A stretch of DNA of 64,000 nucleotides from Verrucomicrobiota bacterium (GCA_027493615.1 JAOSKK010000038.1:620001-684000); one strand, 5' to 3'; shown: positions 17,954-27,690, counted from the stretch's first letter. Program-made: numbers and translations. Notes: generated by a model from the sequence alone, not told the origin.

Positions 17954-18312
17954 ATGAACACAAGCCAAAGCGAAGTGGACTGCCGGCAGGGCAGGGGACA
18001 ATTCCAAGAGCGTGCACGGGTGTGCGGAGTGTTACGCGGTGTAACTGCTTCCCGGTGCCGTGGCAACCGGAGGCGGTGGCGCTGATTGACGGGGAGATGT
18101 ACGTCAAGAGCGGGGGCGAGGTCCTCAACATCGGGGAGCCTCCGGTGGAGGCCTGGGCCATCTTCGCGGCGTGTCAGGCCTTGGGGATTCCGTGGGGCGA
18201 GTTTGAATCCTGCCCGGAGGGCAGGGGGCGGAAGCACAGAGTGTGCCAAGTGTGGAATGGTGCCCGGAGGGAGGGGACTGAAGCACAAAGTGTACCAATC
18301 GCCCACAACTGA
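17954..18312 (+). pseudogene. Broken copy of the 120-residue element protein
   Basis: Same gene as 19741-20103, with a short indel near 18020 (GCACGGGTGTGC against GCACGGAGTGTGC) and shorter G runs near 18225 and 18270 that shift the frame. The core GEVLNIGEPPVEAWAIFAAC is unchanged. The disruptions may be sequencing errors. Confidence 0.5.
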
Positions 18313-19039
18313 CGCATGAGCAATCGGCGTGCCAGAATGTACGGCAAGGGCCTGACGTGGGGGCGGGCCTCAGGTGTCCCGCTCCAACGCCATCGGCGGG
18401 ACACCCGTTTCAGCCGCGCGGCTGTGGAGCGCAGAGGCAACTGCTCTCTACCCTGACGCGGCTTGGAAGCTGCGGGTGGGGTGCCGTCGCCAGTCGTCGA
18501 GTCTGCCCGGAAACCACATCCTCAATGCTCCCCTTCGGGGTCGGGGGGGTGTGGAGGGTCCCCGGCGAAGTCGGTCCGCAGGACGCCAGTCGTCCGAAGA
18601 CCGGAAGGGCAGGGTGAGCGGTGCCTCTGGGGGCCGGCGAAGCGGAAACCGGGAACCCTTCGCCCATGCGGGCTTTCCCGTGGGGAGTCAGCGCGGGGAG
18701 CGGGCCTGGGTGTGCGCGGAAGGCGCACAAGCAACCGGCGTGCCAAAAACAAGGGGCCTGGAAGGGCTCAGGACGCGTTTTGATCGGGGGGGTGGTGTCC
18801 TCACACCCCCACGGGGCGGGTGCGGGGGCGGGTACGTTCTGTGCAAGGGCGATGCCTATGGGGCTTGGGGAAGGGTCCATCCTCTACGGGGATGGAGGGG
18901 GCACCCTCAAAAGGTTTTGGGGTATGGGGGCATCGTATCTTCCGGCCGGGGCAGCAACGCATTCCGGTCGGGTGGGCCTGGGCGCCGGGTGGATCCCCCT
19001 TCCATCCGGTGCCCGGGGGCACCCTCTCCCTGGTGCGGG

Positions 19040-19058
19040 CCGTTAACGTTGTTAACGG
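19040..19058. promoter_or_regulatory. Palindromic operator-like site, unit 1
   Basis: CCGTTAAC-GTT-GTTAACGG is a perfect 8-bp inverted repeat with a 3-bp gap, about 100 bp upstream of the helix-turn-helix-type gene at 19161. It is the kind of site a small autorepressor would bind. Identical in unit 2. Confidence 0.45.
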
Positions 19059-19074
19059 GACGGGTCCCGGCGGG

Positions 19075-19108
19075 CCTGCCCCGGGCGAGCGGAGCGAGCC
19101 GGGGCAGG
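19075..19108. terminator. Strong GC hairpin, unit 1
   Basis: Perfect 10-bp arms CCTGCCCCGG and CCGGGGCAGG around a 14-nt loop, with an alternative pairing to GCTCGCCC just downstream. It lies between the palindromic site and the gene start at 19161. It may be a terminator or attenuator; there is no T run. Confidence 0.35.
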
Positions 19109-19160
19109 GCTCGCCCTTCCTTGTCTTTCCTTCACAACTTCAGAAAAGGAGGGAGGGAGG

Positions 19161-19733
19161 ATGAAGGCGAAATCGAAGGCAAGTGTCACGGGCGCAACGG
19201 CCAAGCCGTCCGGCACGGTCACGTTGCCGGTGAACCGGTTTTGCGCGGTCCCGGCGGGGCGTCTTTCGCACTCGGAGGCCTTGGCCAAGGTGCGCGAAGT
19301 CGCCGGGCTTTTCGAGCGCGGCGGCGAAGCGGTCACGGGTCTTTACCTCGGGCTTTGCGATCTGATCCGGACGCATGAGCTCGAAGCGGCCGAGGTCCGG
19401 CCGGTCCTCCTGGCGGCGGGGTGGAGCAAGAGCCGTGCCAGCGAAGTCCTCCGGGTGGCAGGGGCTCCGGAGTCCGTCTGGCGGGAGTACTCGGCGCGGC
19501 TGGTCGGGTTCAAGGTGGCCTTGCAACGGACGCGGCTCTATCGCATGGTCGGCCGAGGGAGCCAGCGCTACCGGGAGCGGATGGCGCGGCGAGCGGGGGT
19601 CCGATTGGTCCAACGCTTGGACGGGTTGCCCGTGGTAGAGTGGCAACTGGAATTTGGGCGGTGGCGGGTGGCGGCGCAGCAACTAAATATAACAAACAGA
19701 CCTATAAGCGCCACTTCTACGGCAAGCGCCTGA
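19161..19733 (+). CDS. Putative DNA-binding protein of the tandem element, spans the unit junction
   Basis: 190-residue protein not assigned to a named family. AAAAGGAGGGAGGGAGG just before ATG 19161 is an unusually strong ribosome site. The centre, RPVLLAAGWSKSRASEVLRV, looks like a helix-turn-helix (GWSKSRASEVLRVA as the recognition part), followed by the basic segment RERMARRAGVRLVQR. The first 174 codons lie in unit 1. The last 16 (ending RPISATSTASA) and the stop lie in the first bases of unit 2. The frame is therefore completed only when two units are joined head to tail, or when one unit is circular. Confidence 0.65.
   Translation: MKAKSKASVTGATAKPSGTVTLPVNRFCAVPAGRLSHSEALAKVREVAGLFERGGEAVTGLYLGLCDLIRTHELEAAEVRPVLLAAGWSKSRASEVLRVAGAPESVWREYSARLVGFKVALQRTRLYRMVGRGSQRYRERMARRAGVRLVQRLDGLPVVEWQLEFGRWRVAAQQLNITNRPISATSTASA
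19684..19698 (+). repeat. 15-bp AT-rich boundary repeat, middle
   Basis: TAAATATAACAAACA at the junction of the two units, preceded by GCAGCAAC (element end) and followed by GACCTATAAGC (element start). Confidence 0.75.
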
Positions 19734-19740
19734 AGACACA

Positions 19741-20103
19741 ATGAACACAAGCCAAAGCGAAGTGGACTGCCGGCAGGGCAGGGGACAATTCCAAGAGCGT
19801 GCACGGAGTGTGCGGAGTGTTACGCGGTGTAACTGCTTCCCGGTGCCGTGGCAACCGGAGGCGGTGGCGCTGATTGACGGGGAGATGTACGTCAAGAGCG
19901 GGGGCGAGGTCCTCAACATCGGGGAGCCTCCGGTGGAGGCCTGGGCCATCTTCGCGGCGTGTCAGGCCTTGGGGATTCCGTGGGGCGAGTTTGAATCCTG
20001 CCCGGAGGGGCAGGGGGCGGAAGCACAGAGTGTGCCAAGTGTGGAATGGTGCCCGGAGGGGGAGGGGACTGAAGCACAAAGTGTACCAATCGCCCACAAC
20101 TGA
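19741..20103 (+). CDS. Hypothetical 120-residue protein of the tandem element
   Basis: Unrecognised protein, MNTSQSEVDCRQGRGQFQ at the start. The most protein-like part is VALIDGEMYVKSGGEVLNIG followed by EPPVEAWAIFAACQALGIPW. The tail contains a direct repeat at both levels: CPEGQGAEAQSVP and CPEGEGTEAQSVP. No signal peptide or membrane helix. It follows the boundary repeat by 42 bp. Intact only in unit 2. Confidence 0.5.
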   Translation: MNTSQSEVDCRQGRGQFQERARSVRSVTRCNCFPVPWQPEAVALIDGEMYVKSGGEVLNIGEPPVEAWAIFAACQALGIPWGEFESCPEGQGAEAQSVPSVEWCPEGEGTEAQSVPIAHN

Positions 20104-20106
20104 CGC

Positions 20107-20571
20107 ATGAGCAATCGGCGTGCCAGAATGTACGGCAAGGGCCTGACGTGGGGCGGGCCTCGGGTGTCCCGCTCCAACGCCATCGGCGGGACACCCGTTT
20201 CAGCCGCGCGGCTGTGGAGCGCAGAGGCAACTGCTCTCTACCCTGACGCGGCTTGGAAGCTGCGGGTGGGGGTGCCGTCGCCAGTCGTCGAGTCTGCCCG
20301 GAAACCACATCCTCAATGCTCCCCTTCGGGGTCGGGGGTGGAGGGTCCCCGGCGAAGTCGGTCCGCAGGACGCCAGTCGTCCGAAGACCGGAAGGGCAGG
20401 GTGAGCGGTGCCTCTGGGGGCCGGCGAAGCGGGAAACCGGGAACCCTTCGCCCATGCGGGCTTTCCCGTGGGGAGTCAGCGCGGGGAGCGGGCCTGGGTG
20501 TGCGCGGAAGGCGCACAAGCAACCGGCGTGCCAAAAACAAGGGGCCTGGAAGGGCTCAGGACGCGTTTTGA
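20107..20571 (+). CDS. Doubtful 154-residue open frame of the tandem element
   Basis: Starts 4 bp after the previous stop (MSNRRARMYGKGLTWG) and is open for 154 codons, but is rich in Arg, Ser and Gly and broken in unit 1. Only the first 50 residues look protein-like. It may be noncoding. Confidence 0.25.
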   Translation: MSNRRARMYGKGLTWGGPRVSRSNAIGGTPVSAARLWSAEATALYPDAAWKLRVGVPSPVVESARKPHPQCSPSGSGVEGPRRSRSAGRQSSEDRKGRVSGASGGRRSGKPGTLRPCGLSRGESARGAGLGVRGRRTSNRRAKNKGPGRAQDAF

Positions 20572-20825
20572 TCGGGGGGTGGTGTCCTCACACCCCCCAC
20601 GGGGCGGGTGCGGGGGGGGTACGTTCTGTGCAAGGGCGATGCCTATGGGGCTTGGGGAAGGGTCCATCCTCTACGGGGATGGAGGGGGCACCCTCAAAAG
20701 GTTTTGGGGTATGGGGGCATCGTATCTTCCGGCCGGGGCAGCAACGCATTCCGGTCGGGTGGGCCTGGGCGCTGGGTGGATCCCCCTTCCATCCGGTGCC
20801 CGGGGGCACCTCTCCCTGGTGCGGG

Positions 20826-20844
20826 CCGTTAACGTTGTTAACGG
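20826..20844. promoter_or_regulatory. Palindromic operator-like site, unit 2
   Basis: Same CCGTTAAC-GTT-GTTAACGG as in unit 1, about 100 bp before the ATG at 20947. Confidence 0.45.
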
Positions 20845-20860
20845 GACGGGTCCCGGCGGG

Positions 20861-20894
20861 CCTGCCCCGGGCGAGCGGAGCGAGCCGGGGCAGG
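20861..20894. terminator. Strong GC hairpin, unit 2
   Basis: Same 10-bp arms CCTGCCCCGG / CCGGGGCAGG as in unit 1, unchanged. Confidence 0.35.
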
Positions 20895-20946
20895 GCTCGC
20901 CCTTCCGTGTCTTTCCTTCACAACTTCAGAAAAGGAGGGAGGGAGG

Positions 20947-21484
20947 ATGAAGGCGAAATCGAAGGCAAGTGTCACGGGCGCAACGGCCAAGCCGTCCGGC
21001 ACGGTCACGTTGCCGGTGAACCGGTTTTGCGCGGTCCCGGCGGGGCGTCTTTCGCACTCGGAGGCCTTGGCCAAGGTGCGCGAAGTCGCCGGGCTTTTCG
21101 AGCGCGGCGGCGAAGCGGTCACGGGTCTTTACCTCGGGCTTTGCGATCTGATCCGGACGCATGAGCTCGAAGCGGCCGAGGTCCGGCCGGTCCTCCTGGC
21201 GGCGGGGTGGAGCAAGAGCCGTGCCAGCGAAGTCCTCCGGGTGGCAGGGGCTCCGGAGTCCGTCTGGCGGGAGTACTCGGCGCGGCTGGTCGGGTTCAAG
21301 GTGGCCTTGCAACGGACGCGGCTCTATCGCATGGTCGGCCGAGGGAGCCAGCGCTACCGGGAGCGGATGGCGCGGCGAGCGGGGGTCCGATTGGTCCAAC
21401 GCTTGGACGGGTTGCCCGTGGTAGAGTGGCAACTGGAATTTGGGCGGTGGCGGGTGGCGGCGCAGCAACTAAATATAACAAACA
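20947..21484 (+). CDS. Second copy of the element's putative DNA-binding protein, lacking its own stop
   Basis: Identical to the unit 1 protein over its first 174 residues and with the same ribosome site. At the right element edge the frame passes the boundary repeat (LNITN) and runs antisense through the ATPase gene to 22209, so the native C terminus is missing. The given end is the end of the boundary repeat. Confidence 0.55.
21470..21484 (+). repeat. 15-bp AT-rich boundary repeat, right
   Basis: Third copy of TAAATATAACAAACA, followed by host sequence TTGTCCGAAGA. Removing both units would rebuild AATTAAATATAACAAACA next to TTGTCC, about 20 bp past the repaired stop of the ATPase gene. 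Confidence 0.75.
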
Positions 21485-21503
21485 TTGTCCGAAGAATGCT
21501 GGG

Positions 21504-23946
21504 TCAGAAAACCGGTCGCGCCCAACCCGTCGGCCCCGCCTCGTACGGCAGCCACACCAGCGTCACCAGCCGGACCTGTACCTGCCCCCCGAACCGGCCG
21601 CAGTTCCACACGCTCCAGCGGTGTCGTCGCCGGATCCGCCTGCGCCTGCACCGCGCTCAACTCAGCCTCAAACCGGCTCTCGAGCTCGCGCATCTGGCCT
21701 GCAAGAACCTCGACATTCTCCTGCGCCCGCGCCACGTCGCCGGCCTGATCCAAGGCGCGCCCGGCCCGGCGCATCGTGGTCGCCGCCCGGCCCACCGTGC
21801 CCGCGGACAAGGACCGTCGGCCGAGGAACGCCCCCAGCAGCGCCGTGCCGAACGACACCACCGTGTCGAGCCGGGCCCGCGTGGCCTGCGAGGCTTCCCG
21901 TTCCCGGGCGGCCTGGGCACGGCGCAACCGCTCCTCCAGCGCCGCCAGCTTCGGCGCATAGGCCTGCCGAAGCTTCTCCACCATCGCATCGCGCTGCTCC
22001 CGGGCGATCTCACGGAGACGGATGCGGAACTGACGCTCGTCCTCGTCCGGTTTCGATGTCTGGCCGAGCGCCGGGGAACGCCACAAGCTCAGCGTGAAGT
22101 CATCAGTCAGCCAGAGCCGAAACGTCCTGGCCCAGGCAAGGTAATTCTTCGGCTGCGCCGCGGCGGCCGGACACGGGGCGTAGTCAGCCGCGGGAGGTTC
22201 ATGAGTTAAATCACTTAATTGCAATGAGATATACTCTGATTCAGCCCAGTCCACCGGTACGGCACGATCCACGATCTCGGTCGTGACGACGACCTCCCGA
22301 CTGGTGTCCACACCCAACCGGGCGTCCGTGAACCGCACTTGGGCGGCTCCGAGCAACCGCGGCTGAAAGACGATCCTGCAGGTCGAAGCCGTCCCGGGAC
22401 GAACCGGAGCGAAACACTGGGGAACCTCCGGTGGCAACAGCGGCCGTTTTCCGACTGGCGGTGCCGATTCCTGGGCCACGGCCGGCTTGGCTGACGGACC
22501 ACTTCCGGGGGAGGCTGCCTGCGCCGCTCCCCTGCCCTGCTCCGTTAGACTCCGGATTTGGGCGCGAGAGAGCGGACCGCGCAGATAAGACATGGCCCAG
22601 CGCGACTCGAACACGGTGAGGCCGGGCTGGTGGACGTTGTGCAGGAGGAAGATGCGGTTGCCCAGCCCGGCGATGATCTCCTCGGCGGCGGCGCGATCGA
22701 ACCGTTCCCCGCGACCGGCGGCGGCGCCCTCGAGTCCTTCGAGCACGCGCGCCTTGTCCCGTTCGGTTTGGAGACGGCCGATGAACCAGGTTCCGATGTT
22801 GGCCAGGCCCTTATAGTCGAGGTCGACGGGGTTCTGGGTGGCGAGCAGCACGCCGACACCGAAGGCCCGTCCCTGCTTGAGCAGGGTGAGGAGCGGCGGT
22901 TTTGACGGCGGATTCGCGACCGGCGGGAAGTATCCGGCGATTTCGTCCATGTAGACCAGGAGGCGGAGGCTGTTGGTGCCTGACTGGCTGCGCATCCAAC
23001 CGGATACCTGGTGCAGCAGGAGCGACACGAACGACATCCGCTCGGGGTCGCCGAGATGAGCCAGCGAGCAGATGGCCACGCGCGGCCGGCCGTCAGCGGT
23101 GTACAAGAGCCGGTCGATATCGAGCGGATCCCCCTCAAGCCAGGCGCTGAACGCCGGCGAAGCCAGCAGATGGTTGAGCTGCATCGCCAGTTCGAAGCGA
23201 TCACGGGCAGGAAAAAAGGCCTCGAGATCCATCACGCCGACGCGCGTCATCGGCGGGTGCTGCACGTCTTGGATCAAGGAGGACAGGTCCAGGGGGCGGT
23301 CCTCGTTCCATGCCCGCTGGACAAGCTGCGACAGCAGCAAAGCCTCACGGCTCTTGCGCGCGTCCGTCGGGATTCCTAACAAGCCGAGCAGCGCGGTGAC
23401 CGTCGCAGTGATGCGTTCCTGGAAGAGTTCGCCGTCTTCGCGGACCTCCTCGGGCGGGACGGCGAAGGAAGCGGACAGGATCGAGAGCGGCCGGCCAGCG
23501 GCGCTGCCCGGGGTGTAGAGCGCAAACTCGGCGGCCGCGCGGAGTCGCCGAATCCGGTCGCCGTCCTGATCCCACCGGGCGAGTCCCTGGCGCCAGCGTT
23601 CGGCCTGTTGCTCCGCGTAAGCCTCGACGGACATCCCCTGGCGTTGCGCGTCGTCCGGATTGACCCACGGGGCGAAGTCCGCCGGGCGCAACTCCGGGAA
23701 GGTCAGGAGCAGGTTGCCGAGGTCGCCCTTCGGGTCGAGGAGCAGTGCGGGGATGCCATCCAGCGCGGCTTCCTCGATGAGGTCGAAGCACAGACCGGTC
23801 TTGCCGCTGCCGGTCATGCCCACGACCAAGCCGTGGGTGACCAGGTGGCGCGACTCGTAGAGCAGCGGTTCGGCGGCGGTCGTGCGCCGGGACAAGTCAT
23901 GAGGGCGCCCGAGGTAAAAGACGCCGAGCTTCTCGTAATTCTGCAT
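21504..23946 (-). CDS. HerA/VirB4-like ATPase with helicase-type P-loop domain
   Basis: Large ATPase of about 814 residues. Walker A is GMTGSGKT (residues 43-50), Walker B LRLLVYMDEIAGYF, with LLATQNPVDLDYKGLANIGT and NRIFLLHNVHQPGL typical of HerA-type and conjugation-type ATPases. The C-terminal 250 residues form a coiled-coil-rich tail (EKLRQAYAPKLAALEERLRR). A run of six G on the coding strand (C at 21585-21590) shifts the frame. In the repaired frame the protein ends VQVRLVTLVWLPYEAG...RPVF with TGA at 21504; unrepaired, it would end at the element edge. The gene starts 3 bp after the aldo/keto reductase stop and probably shares its transcript. It may move or process DNA or protein; the exact role is unknown. 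Confidence 0.85.
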
Positions 23947-23949
23947 CGC

Positions 23950-24909
23950 TCAGGCCGTGCGCGGGTAGCGGAAGATCGGTTCGCCCTTGAGGGCCTGGGC
24001 CTTCAAGGCGGCGGCTTCGGCCTCGGTCAACGGCGTCAGATCCCGGGCGAGCTGCAGCGCGAGGCGGAACAGTTGCTCGTCGCCCGGCGGCACCGCGGCG
24101 GTGATAGGATGCGACAGGGTGAAGCGCAAGCCCAGCTTCGCCTCGGCGGGCTCGCTGAGCGGCTGATACCAGCACTTCGGATGAGTGTGCGGGGCGTCTT
24201 TGGGCCACGGCCCGCGGGCCATCGCCTTGAGGGCCAGGATGCCCGCGCCCTTGGCCTGGGCCTTGGCGAGGACTTGGGGCCCGAAGTTGCCGGCGTGCCA
24301 GGTGGCGAAGTTGAACGGGAACAGGATCGAGTCGAACGCGAACCGGTCGAGCAACGTCGAGGCCGCCTCGACCGAGTGGGCGGAGAACCCGAGGAAGCGG
24401 ATCTTGCCGGCCTGGCGGGCGGCGAGGAAGGCCTCGAGGGCGCCTCCCGGCCCGAGGGCGATGTCCACGTCCTCCGGCGTGGTAACGGCGTGGAGTTGGT
24501 AAAGATCGAAATGGTCGGTCTTGAGCCGCTTCAGCGACGCCTCGAGCTCGGCGGTCGCTTCCGCCGCACGCCGCTGCGTGGTCTTGCAGGCGAGGAAGAC
24601 CTGGTCGCGATAAGGTGCGAGGGCGGGACCGAGTCGTTCCTCGGCATCGCCGTAGCTGGGGGCGACGTCGAAGTAGTTCACGCCCGCCTCGATGGCTTCC
24701 CGCACCCTCTGGGCGGCCTGGTCGGCGGTGGCGTCTTTGACGACGATGCCGCCGAAGCCGATGACGGAGAGCATCTGACCGGTGCGTCCCAGGGCGCGTC
24801 GCTCCAGCCGGCCCGGGGTCTGGTCCCGCGGCATCGCGGCCAGACCGGCAGGAAAACAGCCCAGGAGCGCGGCGGCCGCCGAGGTGTGGAGAAAGTCACG
24901 TCGTTTCAT
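23950..24909 (-). CDS. Tat-exported aldo/keto reductase
   Basis: NADPH-dependent oxidoreductase of 319 residues. The N terminus is a Tat signal (MKRRDFLHTSAAAALLGC). The TIM-barrel motifs are GRTGQMLSVIGFGG, NYFDVAPSYGDAEERLG (catalytic Asp and Tyr), VFLACKT (Lys) and DLYQLHAV (His), so the tetrad is complete. It is the promoter-proximal gene of a pair with the ATPase. The exported location is unusual for this family as a whole but common in Verrucomicrobia and Planctomycetes. Substrate unknown. Confidence 0.92.
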   Translation of the reverse strand: MKRRDFLHTSAAAALLGCFPAGLAAMPRDQTPGRLERRALGRTGQMLSVIGFGGIVVKDATADQAAQRVREAIEAGVNYFDVAPSYGDAEERLGPALAPYRDQVFLACKTTQRRAAEATAELEASLKRLKTDHFDLYQLHAVTTPEDVDIALGPGGALEAFLAARQAGKIRFLGFSAHSVEAASTLLDRFAFDSILFPFNFATWHAGNFGPQVLAKAQAKGAGILALKAMARGPWPKDAPHTHPKCWYQPLSEPAEAKLGLRFTLSHPITAAVPPGDEQLFRLALQLARDLTPLTEAEAAALKAQALKGEPIFRYPRTA

Positions 24910-25137
24910 GGTGCGGGCAGGATTGTCTTCTGGTTCGGACCGCCAGGACGCCGGCCGTCATGGCGGCGACACGGCTGCAAGGTGGCGCGGAGCGCTCGCG
25001 CAGGCAAGCCATGACTACGCAGGGCTCGCCGGTTCCCCTAGTTGGCCTGCCTAACTTCCCCGTGACAGCCGCCGCCCGGCTTGACGGAATCCCGCTGGTT
25101 GTCGAAGGCTTCGCGCACGGATCGAAGGAGGCCAGAC

Positions 25138-26420
25138 ATGCAACCACTCACACTCCGGACAGCCTGCGGGTTGTTCGTCATGCTTACGGTTCCCGGCGGG
25201 ATGTTCGCCGCGGAGCTTCACGTGCCGGGGGATTATCCCACCCTGCAGGCTGCGCTCGCCGCCGCGGCGGACGGAACGACGATCCACGTCGCTGCGGGGA
25301 TCTACACGGAAACCCTCGCGGTCCAGGGCAAACACGTCGCCATCCGAGGAGCGGGCGCCGATCTGACCGTCCTGGACGGCTCCGGGCTTGGTCAACGCGT
25401 CCTGGAGGTGGCTGCGGACGCCTCGGTAACCCTGGCAGGGCTGACGTTGCAGAACAGTGCGTCCGATGACGATGGCGGGGCGGTCCTCTGCACGGGTCAA
25501 CTCACGGCCGTCGCCTGTCATTTCAGCGGGAACCAGGGCTTTCGGGGTGGCGCGATCGCGTCGCTCGCGGGTCAACTGACGGTCGTGAACTGCACGTTCT
25601 CCGGGAATGGGGCTTCCTCGGGCGGTGCGGTGTTCAGTGCGGGGGAGGTGACGCTGATCAACTCGGTGTTTTGGGGCAACGGTGCCGCGGGTCTGGGCGG
25701 TGGGGTAGCCGCGTTCCGCGGCAGCGTCACGGGCTGCACGCTGGTGGACAACACGGCGGGGGCCGGGGGCGGTCTCGCGGTCGGCTTCGGCGGTGCGGTG
25801 CCGGTCGCCAACAGCATTCTCTGGGGCAACACAGCGGCCTTTACCGCCTTCGCCCAGTTGTACAGCGGCGGGCAGGTCGTCGCCTGCAACGTCGAGGAGG
25901 TTGGGCTGGTGAAGGCAACCTGAACGCCGACCCGCGCTTTGTGGACCGCACGGGTGGCGACTTCCGGCTCGCGGCGGATTCTCCCTGTCGGAATGCGGGC
26001 CACAATGCCTGGGTGCCGGCGGATGTGATCGACCTCGATGAGGACGGCGATACGGCCGAGCCCCTGCCATGGGATGGCGAGGGACTGGCCCGTGTCGCCG
26101 AGGCCGTCGTGGACATGGGGGCCTACGAGTTTCAGCCGTCGGGCCCCACCCTCAGCGAGCGCGTGAAGGGGTTGCAGGTGGCCCTCGAGGATCTCGTTGC
26201 GGCGGGCGTCCGGTTGCCGGCCAACGGCCGGCCGCTGGCCGCGAAGCTCGAGACCGCTTCTGCGTGTCTGGTTGACGGCGACTTTGCCAGCGCGATCGAC
26301 GCCCTGACCGCCTTCCACAACCAGGTGCGTGCGTTCGGGCGGACCGGTCGGCTTCCGATGGAGGCTGCAACCGCGCTCGTGGCCGAGACGCTGGACCTTA
26401 TCGCCCAGCTCGGCGGTTGA
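25138..26420 (+). CDS. Secreted right-handed beta-helix protein (one frame break)
   Basis: Secreted protein of about 427 residues after repair of a frame change near 25905. GAAGGAGG lies 7-14 bp before ATG 25138. The signal peptide is LFVMLTVPGGMFA. The helix begins LHVPGDYPTLQAALAAAADG, the typical first turn, and continues with GGAI/GGAV turns. The last turn has NADPRFVDRTGGDFRLAADS and VDMGAYEFQ, the closing motif of these proteins. The C-terminal 90 residues form helices (LSERVKGLQVALEDLVAAG, ALTAFHNQVRA) resembling the FIVAR-like tails of secreted proteins. No catalytic residues are recognised. Confidence 0.85.
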
Positions 26421-26546
26421 TACCCACCGTCAGCTGGGTGGGCCGCGGCCCGTCGGCACCAAGGACCGGCGGGACCGCGGCCGGGGACCGGGATATCCAC
26501 CGAACCGCGCCGGCCGATGGCGGGAACTCCAGACGCCGCCCGCCTC

Positions 26547-27208
26547 TCATCCGAGCAGGGTCGAGGGCGGGGCTTTGACGAAGTCCGGCCGGCGGAGGTG
26601 GATCGGTTCGAGGGTGGCGGCCTCCACCCCCGTTGGAGCCCGCGCGGCCAGTCGGGCGAGGTCACTCGCCGTGGGATACGCCTCGTGAGCCTGGGGGAAG
26701 TCGCGGGCGAGATCCGGGCCCCACACCGCTTCGCCACGTTCCAGCAGCGCGCGCACCTCCCCTGCCGCCACCAGTCGGAGAGGCCGGAGTTCTTCGCACT
26801 GGGTCGCGGAGATCTGAAACGTGACCACGTGATACTCGCGCCGCTGGGCGTCGGTGACGAGATGGACGATCCCGTGCTGGCCGGTGCGCTGGAGTTGCGC
26901 AGCCAGCACGGCGAGGCTGCTGCGGCCGACGATCGCGACCTCCCGGCCGATCTGCCAGCCTTGCGCGATGGCGATCGCGGTGCGAATCCCGGTCGAACTG
27001 CCGGGGCCCAAGCCCACGGCGATGCACTCGATCTGGGTGCGGTCGAAACCTGCCTCCACCAGTGTTCGCTCGATCATGGCAAACGCAGGGTGGCCCGGCC
27101 TTGCGGGTGGTGGGTTTCAACGCACCGCTCCCCCACCCCGCCAGCGGCAGTGTCGCAGGCCGCCACGCTGCGGTGGTGGGTCGAGAACTCAAGGGCCAGA
27201 ATCTTCAT
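26547..27208 (-). CDS. tsaB: tRNA threonylcarbamoyladenosine biosynthesis protein TsaB (one frame break)
   Basis: Partner of TsaD in making the t6A base of ANN-decoding tRNAs. ATG 27208 gives MKILALEFSTHHRSVAACD, the ASKHA N-terminal strand. After a frame change near 27097 the protein continues HPAFAMIERTLVEAGFD and CIAVGLGPGSSTGIRTAIA, the TsaB signature. Length after repair is about 220 residues, normal. The start lies inside the end of tsaE, overlapping by about 20 bp, so the two are coupled. The C-terminal end has the usual basic IHLRRPDF segment. Confidence 0.92.
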
Positions 27209-27690
27209 AGTGAATCCGCCGTTCGTCGGGACAGCCGGTTTCGATCCGGACCCGCCGCAAGGGGGCCCGCGGGCGGGCGCATGCCGGCTGTCTCCCAACG
27301 GTCAAACCACTCGATCACCACGACGCCGGGCGGGGCGTACAGGTAATCCTCAAGTCCCGCGCTGGCGAGCGCCGCGGGTGTCTCGAGCCGGTAGAGGTCC
27401 AGGTGGACCAGGAGGAGACGGCCGCCGCCGTACTCGTGAACCATGGCGAACGTGGGGGAATGAACGCGGGTGGTAATCCCCAGCCCCAACGCCAGCCCCT
27501 TGGCGAGCTGCGTCTTGCCGGCGCCCAGTTCCCCACTCAACCCAATCACCCAGCCGCGCCGCGCCTGTTCCCCCACTGCCGTCCCAGTGCCAGGGTTTCC
27601 TGCGGGCTGTGTGACCGAATGGTGGGCATAAGAGGCGCGGGGGGTGAACTCGGTGAGTGGACCGGCAGCGGCGCAATCACTCTTTGGCAA
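27189..27690 (-). CDS. tsaE: tRNA t6A synthesis ATPase TsaE (one frame break)
   Basis: ATPase that works with TsaB and TsaD in t6A formation. Walker A GELGAGKT, then HSPTFAMVHEY and LVHLDLYRLE, VVVIEWFDRW. A frame change in the G run at 27261-27265 must be repaired; the protein then ends RVRIETGCPDERRIHYEDSG with TGA at 27189. About 166 residues, normal. Starts inside the end of thiL (14-bp overlap) and overlaps tsaB, forming a tight thiL-tsaE-tsaB operon. Confidence 0.92.

Larger units (their letters stand above)
17897..19683 (+). mobile_element. Cryptic tandem element, unit 1 (1787 bp)
   Basis: First of two head-to-tail units, nearly identical to 19684-21469. It holds a broken copy of a 120-residue open frame, about 0.85 kb with no convincing gene (18313-19160, rich in GC hairpins), a palindromic operator-like site, a strong hairpin and a DNA-binding-type gene with an excellent ribosome site. 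There is no transposase or integrase. Both ends carry TAAATATAACAAACA. Differences from unit 2 are almost all changes in length of G or C runs plus a few substitutions. It could be a host-recombinase-dependent element, a tandem amplification, or an assembly trace of a circular form. Confidence 0.7.
19684..21469 (+). mobile_element. Cryptic tandem element, unit 2 (1786 bp)
   Basis: Second unit, one base shorter than unit 1. Same content: an intact 120-residue gene, a possible 154-residue gene, the palindromic site at 20826-20844, the hairpin at 20861-20894 and the DNA-binding-type gene starting at 20947. The right edge abuts the third boundary repeat, then the 3' side of the ATPase gene. Substitutions relative to unit 1 include C to T near 20772 and T to G near 20907. 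Confidence 0.7.

Noticed and set aside
18621..19164. Open frames in the middle of the tandem element
   Set aside because: Frames differ between the two copies because of G-run length, and the translations are low-complexity with no ribosome site.
17897..21484. Integron cassette array
   Set aside because: Junctions lack the GTTRRRY core and attC-type palindromes; there is no integrase, and both units are copies of the same sequence.
17897..21484. Insertion sequence with target duplication
   Set aside because: No transposase and no terminal inverted repeats; the repeat is also at the internal junction, which fits site-specific recombination or amplification better.
21469..21503. C-terminal extension of the ATPase into the element edge
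   Set aside because: It exists only because of the frame change at 21585-21590; the neighbouring frame gives a typical family C terminus ending at 21504.
20947..22209. 420-codon reading of the second element gene
   Set aside because: Only the first 174 codons match the element protein; the rest is antisense to the ATPase gene beyond the element edge.
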